41,676 nt of DNA from a virus. Below are positions 21,581-31,600 of the stretch, one piece after another. Below the pieces are notes generated by a model. It did no database searches, was not told the DNA's origin, and worked only from the letters and a program-made list of their open reading frames with translations. The stretch spans positions 1 to 41,676 of the IMG/VR virus record IMGVR_UViG_3300048589_000295, one strand, 5' to 3'. Each line of letters begins with the position of its first letter. The first letter of the stretch is position 1. A program made the translations under genes and the position numbers.

Positions 21581-22246
21581 CTAAGTCTTGCCCCTTGTTC
21601 GTAGCAAGCGCGCCATCTCTACAGAATCCCGTCGTTGGCGTGCGGCTTCATAGGCTTCATCCCATGCGCTATCCATCGTGCGTGGTTTGCCGCCGCCCAG
21701 GTCGGGCATGTTTCGTTCGCGCTTGTCGTCGTCTTGTCGTTGTTTGCGCTGTTCAGCCTCGGCTTGCGCGCGCAGGGCCAGTTTTACAGCACTCTTGTAG
21801 TCATCTGCTTCTTCGAGTGCTTTGACCGGCACACCAAATTCCTCTGCGATTTCACGCAGGGCATTTTGTTTTTCCGCTTGCGCCTGCCGTTCCTGTTCGT
21901 ATCCTGCAAGCCGTTGCGCGAGGGCTTGCTTCTCCTGCCGTTCCCATTGCAGTTCGACTTCCAACTTGGAATAGTCGTCTGGGGCTGCGTTCCGCTGTGC
22001 GTCGCGCATCTGTTGGGTCAGGCTGTTGATGTACTGGTCGCGCTGCTGCATCTCTCGTTGAAGCTGCGTGAGCTTCTTGTCGTAGGTTGATTGCAGTTTG
22101 CGAATGTTCTCGTCCTGTGCAGATTTCCCGTTGTCCGAGGTCTGCCCGCCCGTATCACTCTGGGGCTGTGCCTCACTTGCCCGTTCGACTTGCCCGTTAT
22201 CCGAGGGTCGTTCGAGGGTGCGCTCGCTTGCCAAAGAGTCGCTCAT
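21581..22246 (-). CDS. Capsid scaffolding protein
   Basis: A 221-residue protein. The ATG at 22246 is chosen for the GGAG and AGAGG sites just upstream; a longer start at 22309 would cross the leader hairpins. It is acidic and polar at the N-terminus, has a long coiled coil (about residues 45-170: QREMQQRDQYINSLTQQMRD, LQWERQEKQALAQRLAGYEQ) and a short basic C-terminus (ARLLRTRGKT), as expected of scaffolds. It is directly upstream of the major capsid protein. There is no protease motif in it. Confidence 0.85.
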   Translation of the reverse strand: MSDSLASERTLERPSDNGQVERASEAQPQSDTGGQTSDNGKSAQDENIRKLQSTYDKKLTQLQREMQQRDQYINSLTQQMRDAQRNAAPDDYSKLEVELQWERQEKQALAQRLAGYEQERQAQAEKQNALREIAEEFGVPVKALEEADDYKSAVKLALRAQAEAEQRKQRQDDDKRERNMPDLGGGKPRTMDSAWDEAYEAARQRRDSVEMARLLRTRGKT

Positions 22247-22274
22247 GTCCTCTGTCTCCTGTGTAGGAAAATAA

Positions 22275-22327
22275 AATAGGCGACCTCCAGACGGGTCGCC
22301 TATTGCCACTCGTCTAAAGGTCGCCTA
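22275..22327 (-). promoter_or_regulatory. Scaffold/capsid leader with two exclusive hairpins
   Basis: Reading the minus strand, TAGGCGACC occurs twice and is followed by its complement GGTCGCCTA and then TTTTATTTT. The near copy forms an 11 bp terminator-like hairpin (22304-22294 with 22285-22275). The far copy (22327-22319) can pair with the same complement, helped by AGACG pairing with CGTCT. The two folds exclude each other. It lies directly upstream of the scaffold gene and may adjust late transcription or translation. Confidence 0.65.
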
Positions 22328-22371
22328 ACAAACACTTGTTACGCTTATGCAGTTGTTAACCTGCTAAACGG

Positions 22372-22479
22372 CTAGTACTTCTTGCCGCCCTTGTCCTTGC
22401 CCTTGCCACACTTGCATTTGCTCATGGGCTTGTCGCAATCAGGACACTTCTTTTCGGGTTTCTTGCCACCCTTAGCCAT
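22372..22479 (-). CDS. Tiny lysine-rich zinc-knuckle-like protein
   Basis: A 35-residue frame starting at ATG 22479. It overlaps the stop of the preceding gene by 8 bases, the same spacing seen elsewhere in this phage. It contains CPDC and CKC with about 13 Lys, which suggests a mini zinc knuckle that binds nucleic acid. It lies between the giant virion protein and the scaffold. AAGG lies about 11 bases upstream of the start. Confidence 0.65.
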   Translation of the reverse strand: MAKGGKKPEKKCPDCDKPMSKCKCGKGKDKGGKKY

Positions 22480-22618
22480 GTTGGTCTACCTTCTGTCTGC
22501 GCTTCGCGAGTCCACTCTTGTCGTAGGGAACGCCAAGATAATCCTCGATGGTTGCCACAAACTCTATCAGCAACTTGCGCGTGGCAACCAGGAATAGTCT
22601 AAGCCTATCATCCATCAT
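22472..22618 (-). CDS. Small helical protein between giant virion protein and scaffold
   Basis: A 48-residue frame. It starts at ATG 22618 (a second ATG follows immediately) behind AGGGGGG, 6 bases upstream. It is a single amphipathic helix (DDRLRLFLVATRKLLIEFVATIEDYLG) with a basic end. Its stop overlaps the zinc-knuckle start by 8 bases. The strong ribosome binding site and overlap make it a convincing gene. The function is unknown. Confidence 0.65.
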   Translation of the reverse strand: MMDDRLRLFLVATRKLLIEFVATIEDYLGVPYDKSGLAKRRQKVDQHG

Positions 22619-22658
22619 ACACATCCCCCCTGCTCAAACTCGTTCCGCGCATAACCGC

Positions 22659-25600
22659 TTAGCTCCATCTTGGCGGTTGCCAGCGGCGCAACTCATCTGG
22701 CTTTAATCTATCGCCTGCATACAGCCAGTCGGGTGTCGCATCACTGTACGGTAGCCATTGCCGCTGTTGGCCGGGTGCGTTCCACAAACTTCTGTCCATG
22801 AACCGTGGATCCACGCGTGGTGCATAACCGCTATAACTGCCACCTCCACCACCACCACCGCCGCCACCTCCACCACCGTAGCTGCGTGAGTAGTAGGTGT
22901 ATCCTGTGCCGGTGCGCGGGTTGTACTCTTTCAGCCACCACGCTTCTGCGTTGGGGTCTTGCTCGCGAATGTAGCGTAGGTATTCGGCGGCGAAGTCAGG
23001 GTTGTCAAGTAGATACTGACGCTTCGCATCGCTGTCAGGCAGGTTGCGATACTCATCCCACGTAGACGCCCAGGGATTACCTGAACCGCTGCGATTGTCC
23101 CATCCCTTACCGCCACCCCGTTCGTAGTCGCTATAGCGTTTGTCCTCGCGCTTGAACCACTTCTCATCCAGCGGCCCTTGATTGTCGCCTGTGCCGGGTG
23201 CGTCGTAGGGCCTACGCAACACATCGGCTACGCTGGTCGGCTGGCTCGGTGGACGCTGCAAGCCCGCTGCGCCGCGTGGCACGCCCCCGTCTGCGCCAAA
23301 GACATCTTCATACCACCAGGGGTATTCACCGTCCTTGTTGAGCTTGCGGTCGGCTTCCATACGGGCAAATTCAGGATGCTCCAGCAACCAGGCCTTCTGC
23401 CCGTCCCAATCCTTCGTGCCGTTGAAGCCCAAGTATTCATCATAGAGCGTGTCTAACTCGGCTTCGGTGAAGTCGCTGCGTGTCACGCTGCCTGGTTCTA
23501 GCCCACCATCTGTAACGGGTGCGCCGCTACCGCCTTGCTGTCCTACTCTTGCCAAGCGGCTTTCTTTCTTGCCGGGTTCGGGATAGTCGCTCCACCAGTC
23601 CTCTGGTGTCTCGCCCTTGCTGATGATGTTGTTCTTGTAAATCTCTGCGAAGTCAGGGTTGTCACGCAAGTATTGTGCCTTGGTCGCGTTGTCGCCTTTC
23701 TCGATAGCGTTGTACGCTTCCCAGTGCTTGTTGGCTAGTTCCTTCTGCTGCTTGTCTACCTGCTCCTGCGGGTTCATGCCCCTGTCTGCATTGCCATAGG
23801 GAGTACGCAACACGTCTGCCACGCTGCCCGGTTGGGGTTGGCGCATGGGGGGAGCGGTTGCCGGTTTGCCTGTAATCTCTGCCTTCTGCGTTTGCAGGGC
23901 TTCAATCTGCGGCATGATTCTGTCCCATTCGCCGGTCGCATTGGCTTCGGCATAGAGTTCGTCTATCTGCGCGTCCAGACCAGGCGTTTCGCTGCTCTTT
24001 GTCCAGCCAAGTTCGATGCTTGGGTCAGCGTTGGTCAGGTCGGTTTGCAATTGCTTGTTGCCAAGCGGGTTGGCAAGCGGGTCATAACCACTAGCCCAGA
24101 AGCGTTCGGCGGCACGCTGCATCTCCTGTTCTTCTTGGGTGTAGGGATGCACGTCCATCGTGGTCAAGTAGCTTGTCCCACGCGCCACCATCTTATCTTC
24201 CGCTGCCTGCCTGATGGCACGCGTCGCCAACGCTGTCGCTTCTTCTAAATGTTCTTCGGGAATGGCGAAACTTGGGTCATTGCCTTCCCACTGGTTGACA
24301 ATCACCTGTGACGCATAGCCCGCCATCGTGGGGTCAATGCCTTCCTTCTCGGCAATCCAGGTCACGGTACGCCGCGCTCGATACACGTCGAGCGGGAATC
24401 CATCGGGTGTCACGTCCGGCCCAAAGCCAATGGAAGATGCAGTTCCGTCTTGAGCGGGCATCTTGCCTGTCCACCGCTGTTGCACGCTGGACACCGGCGC
24501 ACCCACAAAGGGAATCGGAACAAGCTGATTGAACACGCTGCCATAATGCTTGTCGATTTTCCCATCCATTGCATCGGCGGCAAGTTTCAAGTACAAGTTG
24601 AAGCCCATGCCCCCGTTGCGTTCCCACCACTTCATGCCCTTCTCGACGCGGTTGTCGGTCGGATCATCCTTGACAAAGGGATTGGGGTTCACGTAGTTCA
24701 TCGCTCCCCCTGCGCCGTAATGGTACAGAGGCTTGCTGATGTTGATACGTGCGTTGGAACCACCTGGCAGGTAGACCGTTCCCTCCAAACGTTCCGGCAC
24801 ACCGGCCCGGTTGTTCTCCTCGTCAATCGCCTTGCTGGTTTCGTAGAAGAAGTTGACCAGGCTCGGTTTCTGCATAATTGCCATGACAATGCGCGAGGGC
24901 ATCCGTGTGGCAAAGTAGTGATAGGGAAAGAGGATGGACATAATCACGTCAAAGTCGCGCCGGTTCTCGGCGTTGAGCATGATGTGACTTGCCATGTCAT
25001 CACCGACACGTATTGCTTTGGCCTGAATTGCGTCCATCTCATTCACCCATTTGGACACGGCATCCAGCACGAGAGTCTTTTGGGTATTGGAGAGCGTGTT
25101 GGGCTTGCCCTCTAAAATTTCGGGAAGGCGTGAGCGCAACACTCGTTCAAAGTCGTTGAGATTTTCAATCGACACTCTTGCCACGTCTGCCACTGTGGGG
25201 GGACGGTTGTTGTTACGTCCCGTCGAGAAGATTTTGCTCCACGCATTGTAGGCTTCATCTGCATTTTCCACACCCAACACATGCGAGATATGCGGTACGG
25301 CAAACTCATACGCCACCATCCCCGGCTCGTCAGGCGTCTTGCCTCGAATCTCGGCTAGCGTGTCCAGGATGGTACGGCGTGAGTTTGGGTCTGCCGCAAG
25401 CTCGGCCAGGTCTTTCTCGGTGAAGCCAGCCGCCAACAGTTCGTCGCGTGTCTCGGCAATGATTTCCGCGCTGCTCATCTTGGCGAACTGCTTGCTTTCC
25501 TTGACCGTCCTCTGTCCAGCGTCGATGGCACGCTTCATGTCCACGTACTGTTGCAGCAGTTGTTCCATGTCCGACAGGTTGTTGATGGGGAAGCCCGCCA

Positions 25601-28600
25601 CCGACTTGCCGTAAATATCTTCAAAGAGGGTGATTTCCCCCTTGTCGAGATTCAGGTTCACCCGTCCATCACGCGCATAACGCATGACCAACGTATCCAG
25701 GGAGGGGATACCTTCGGAACCGGCAACTACGTTTCTGTCCCAGGCGTGCGCCAAGTCCTTGCGCGCTTGCTTAAGCTCCTGCACTTCCATCGTCGCCAGG
25801 TCAGCGGGCGTCATTACCTTTTCTTTGGGGATGCGTGGCTTGTAGGACGGTTGCCCTGTTCCCATCTGCGGGCGCATGTCGAACATGCTCTCGCTGCGTG
25901 CCACCGTTTCAGGACGGAATGTGCCTGTCCCCTGCGGGTTGACGGTTGCGCCAGACACAAGCGGTAAGTCCTCGCCTGTCTCGGTGAACATGCCTTCTTG
26001 TCGTGCGCCGCGTGACGGTTGCCCAAACGTTGCTGCGCTTGCGCTGGTCGCTGCGCTTGTTGTCGGTGCGCTGGTTGGCGTTCGTCTGGTTGGCAACGTG
26101 TCTGCATACTTCTCGTGCAGATATTGAGTCGCTATCTTTTTGGCATCATCCAGCTTTACATCTTCGGCCAGTGTGAATAGCCCTGTGCGCCCATCCTGCC
26201 AGGTGGTTGTTACCTTGTAGAGTCTCGCCTTACTGTCAGTCAGTTCGACTTCCACGCTGAACATGAATCCGTTTTCGCCCTGCACATTGGCATCGTAAAC
26301 ACCTCCATTGCCCCGCTTCACAAAATCCACTTTCGGCATTTTGGCTGGCGTGACAGGTGCAGATGCGCCTACGCTAGTCGGTGCAGGTGGTGTCGGTGCA
26401 GGTGCTTTGGGCTTGTTGTATTGCGCCCAGGCCAGTTGCTTGTACTCGTTGGGAGACAACTTGCCGCTAACAGGAATGTCGGTTGTCCACTCGCTTCCGT
26501 CCGGCTGTGTGACCGTGACGCGCTTGTTCTTGTTCTGCCCCTTGCCCCAACTCGTCACCTTCGCTTGCTTGATGAACTGTTGCTCGGTCAGGTTTGTGGA
26601 AAATTCGGGATAAAGATTGCGAACGTTGTCAGGAACAGGTTTGCCCGCGCTAATCGCGTTTCGGATTTCACCCTTATGCTGCGCTTCTAGTTGTGCTCGC
26701 GTAAGTCTGCCCGCTGTACCGCGCTCTACTTTCCCTACTGCATCTACATAGGAATCACGCTTGTCATACAATACTTTCAAATCATAGTCGGCATACGCGC
26801 CTGTCGGTCGTGGACGACCTGCAATTTGCTGGTCAATCTTTTCAATTTCTGATTTTAATTTGGGCAGACCAGTTTCAGGAGCGTGATACCACGCATCAAA
26901 TTCCTCGACTGTCATCTCCCAGGGTTGCTTAGTCGCGACAGGTGCGGGAGTCACTTGGGATACTGTTTCGCCTAGTTTCTCTCGGACAAACGCATCATAG
27001 ACTTCGCGTTGGCTTCGGCCATAACCAAAGTAGATAGGCGTAGCATTACCCTCGGCATCGTACAAAATGTACCCGATTGGTATTGGTTGCCCTGAATCGC
27101 CTATGTCCGTAATGACTTGGGCCTTCTTGTAACCACGCGCAAAGATTTCGCGCTTCACGAACTTAGCAACTTCTCTGTTTCCACCAATATTCATTGAGTC
27201 CTGCCCATATATCGCCGCTAGTTGGTCGATAGGCACATGCTCCAATGAACCTTTGCCTTTAGCTATTTCCCGAATCTCGTCAAAAGGAACGGGGGCTGTT
27301 GGCTCTACCCATCCTGCTCTTACGCGTGGGTCAACAGGTGCGGGTGTACTCGCTACTGCCTTCTGCGCCTCTGCCGCACTCATCTTGGCAACTTGTTCTT
27401 CTTTGCGGGCAGCCAACACGTCAATCGCTTGCGCTCGATGGCCTTCGCTCAAGTCGTCTAGCTTGCTGTACTTCGCGCCAAGACGCTTGTTCAGGCTGTT
27501 GATGAGATGCTTGTCTGTCGGTCGCCCCTTGTCCGTTGCGGTGGCAATGCCCGCATCGTTGGCCGCGGCGCGTATCTCGTCGTTCGTGGGGATGCTGTAA
27601 CGGCTCGGTGTTTCGACAGGCGGCTCGACACTGTACCCTTCGCCGCGTGGCATGACCGGCTCATCCGTGTAGCCTGTCTTGGGCGATAGGTCGGGTGCTT
27701 CGGTGTATGCGCTGCCAGGAGTAGGCACGTCTGCAATGTCATCCACCACAGGGGCAGGGGTAGAAGCAGGGACAATGTTGCCCCCCAACCCACCACGCAC
27801 ACGCGGGCGTGCGGGCAATACCACTTCCTCTGTCCAGGGGTCAAGTCCGCCCGCAGAAGGAGCAGGACGCGGCTGGTCTGCCAACGGCGCAGGGTCAATG
27901 CGTTCGGATGTACGCCATAGATCATCTTCACGCAAACCGGCATTTGCATAAGCAGGACGCGGGAACGTAGCTTCCGGCCCAAGTTCATCACCAGTAAGCG
28001 GCGCACGCTCTACCACTGTGCCACCTACCACACGTCCCGACTCGCCAGGAGTGGCACGCGTGAAGCGGCTGCGCGTCGGCACATCCGGCGCGGGCGCATT
28101 GTCGGCTATGGTCTGCATCACTTGGTCGGCGGCTTTGTCCAGTTCCCCGTTCTTGCCCGCCACACGATAGAAGTCGTCTACCACGTTCTTCGGCACTACC
28201 CAGGGATTCGCCTGGTCTGCTACGCCACCAACGGTGAATTCGCCTATCTCGCCCGTCGCTGTGTTGCGCGCTTTCCACTTGCCCTGAATTTCGCTCGGCC
28301 CTATCAAGTGCCAGGTAATGTCACCCTCTGTCCATTTCAGCCCACTGACAACTTCCTTTTCCAGCCCGTGACGCACGATGAGCTTGCCCAACGTCTGATT
28401 CAAAGCGGCGGCATCATCAAAGTATTTGTTCCACAAGGCCATGTTCTGCCGGTCGTATTCTGCTGCCGACAGTTCGCCCGCCGCCCGCCGCTGTAACAAC
28501 TGGCGCGAACGAAAAGCCGCTTCCTCGCCCATCGCTTCGGTACGGCGCAAGCCTTCTTTTACAATGTCAAACGATTCCAACGAGGGATACACCTGGAACG

Positions 28601-31600
28601 CGCCCAACATCTCGTACTGTGCGTTGTCTACCAACGTGCGATTCGCATCGAGATACGCTTGAAACGCGGCTTCGACTTCGGGTGTTCGGCCCAAAGGGGG
28701 ATTGGCGCGCATGACACGGAACGCTTGCTCATCCCAATCCAGATACTTGCTGATGGTTTCCCACCAGTCATACTTCGGCGTGTACTCCTGCCCGTTGAAG
28801 ATACCCTGTAAAGTGGTGCGTGTCTGTTCGGTCAGTTCGCCAAGCTGTCCACGCAGGGTATTGTAGATGCTGTTCGTTCCAGTCCACTTCTTCTGCCATG
28901 CGGCGGGCGTATCCACTGTGCGCGCTTCGTTGCTCAACGCATCAACTGCTTGTCGTGCGCTGTTCTTGCCGCGCATGAACTCAATGTAGTAGTCCATGAC
29001 CACGCCCAACGCTTGCTTGTTGGTCGCCACCGGCTCGAAGTCTTGCAAGACGCTTTCCAGCGATTCGTTCTGCGCCTTTAGAATGGCGGTTGCGGTATCC
29101 ACCGCTTGCACGCGTGCGGTTTCTGGATCCATGCCTGCCCGCACCGCATCTCTGACCATGTTCTCGGCCAGCCAACTCGCTTCCGTTGCCAGGTCTGCAT
29201 CTGTCCAGTACACGCCAGGTTGCCCGCTGTCGATATGCAGCATGGCCCCGTTGCGTTGACGTGCGTTCTTGATAATGTCGGCAATGCCATCAAAATCTTC
29301 GGCCTCCGAAACACCATGCACGCCGTACCAGACCTGCTGTGCGTCCGAGGGGTCAGCTTCGGCCAACAACTGTTCGATGGCGCGCGCTTCTTCGGGCAGC
29401 AACAGTTCAGCAGGAACACCCAAGTCGGCCAGCGTGCCACGAATCGCCTGCGCGCCCACCCACTTTCGCATTTCGGGCAACACTTCGGCTTTGCCGTTTT
29501 GCTCTGCGACTTCTTTGAGTTTGGCAATTGCCGCTTTCATCATCTCTGGCGGCATATCAGGATTCGCAATCAGCGGCGCAAACTTGGCGTCTACACTCTC
29601 GCCAATCGCGCCCTTGCGCGCACGACTATACGGCACAAAGAAGGCGCGCAAGCTAAACGCTTCCTCGCCCACCGGGATCGCTAGACCATTGCCCAACGGG
29701 ATTTCAGTTGTGCCGTAAGGAATGTCCTGCAAGACTTTCATGCCGCTGGTGATGGGATTTTGCGGCTTGCCGGTCACAACCTTAGAGATAGCGGCGGCAA
29801 CTGCGCCCGCTGCGCTGCCCCCAATCTCATTGCGAATGGTGCGTGTCTGTTTACTCACACCCGGCAACGTTTGGAGCGTGCGTGAGGTGGGCATAAAACC
29901 GCCATTCTGACGAATCAATGCCTCTTGGATACTCTTGTTCGGTGTAAGGGTAAAGGTATCGTTGGCGTGAGACATAGCCGCTGCGCCTAACGCGTTGCCT
30001 GCCCAGTTTGCAGGACGGTCAAACAACCACACATCGTTCATGATGTACTTCTGAATATCAGAGAACGTCTTGGCGATGTGGTAGGGCAGCTTCAGTGGAT
30101 TGGGAGGGGGATTCTGCCCGCGCTGCACCTGCGCCAACTGTTGTCTTGCGCCCGCAATGGTGGTTTCGCCACCGGCTTGAATAATCTTGCCCTTGCCATC
30201 CACATAGACAACGCGTGCCGTATCCTGCCCCACGATGTCTACCTTGACTTCTTTTGCGCCAAAGGGAAGGGGCGGTTGCTTGCCGCCATACACGCGCGTT
30301 ACCCCGCCGACAAGAATCTCATGCAGTTCAGATTGCAATTCGATTGGATCGAGTTTGCCTTCTCCATTTAAGGAGCGCATGTTGAGAATGTTTTCGCGCT
30401 CGGTCAGCAGGATAGGCAAACGACGTGACACATCGTTGGGCGCAATGATGGCAGGATTCCAACGCAAGCCCATATCCGGCGACGGATTCTCGACAAACTG
30501 GCTCATCGTCTGCGGCGACAGGCCGGTAATGCCCTTCTGCACCATGTCTACAGGACGAGTGATAAACGCATCCAGTATCTTTTTCGCATCGTCCTTGTCC
30601 AGCACACCCGTCAAAATCTGGGCAATGGCGCGGCTCAAGATATTGGCATCCTGGGCAATCGCCGATTCTCTGGTCAGCTTGCCGGTCAAGGCCCACCCTA
30701 GATACTTGCTGGTGATGAGCTTCTCGCCAGGATTCTGATAGGGCGCAATGATTTCTCGATAGATGTTCTTGGCAGTTTGCGGCCCTTCGGCAACGGCATA
30801 GCGCAACTTCTGCGCGCTTTGCTGCGCGATACCTAACCGCGAGACAGCATCCAAATCCGAGATAGCAATGGCTCTGCCCGCTCGGAACAACGCTCTGGCT
30901 TCGGGCAACAAGGCAAAGGCGGCAAAGATAGGAGGAATGATATAGTCACTCGCATCGAGCAAGCCATAGGCCAGTTCTGCGCCGATGTCCATCTGCGAGT
31001 TAATGATGTCAGACACGGACATGGCGCGTAACTCCTGCGCTTGCAAGAACAACTCTCCTGCTTGTACCGGGTCAATCGTCTGCATGATGACCGCTTCCCG
31101 GTCTAACGCCTGGGCGTATTCCTCCTGATAACGAATCAGGTTCATGGCGTTATTCACACGGTCGGCGGGATTGCGCCCATGTATGTTACGCAGAGCAAGT
31201 TCTAATGTCTTGTCGCCTGTTTCCTCAACGGCTTGAGCAACCGCCGCGCGTGCTTCCTGCCCCTTTTCCACATTAGCAGCAATGTCTTTGCCAGTTGAAC
31301 GTCCTCTGGTCAGAAACATCGTTGCCAGATTGAGTGCAACCTGTTCCATGCCCTGATTGTTGCGATAGGGATTCAACTGGTCGAAGAACGCTTGGAACCC
31401 ACCCGTCACTACTTGGCTCACGGAAGGCCCGCCCGCAATCGGCGCGTTCAATGCCGCATAGTATGGCACTTCGGTGGTGTGCTGAATGGCATCCTGGGCG
31501 CGAATCACGCCTTCACGCGTTGGCCCAAACTGGTTGGCTAATCCGATTATGCCACCCGCCACCGCACCTACCGCGCCACCTAGCGGGCCAGCCTCATTTG

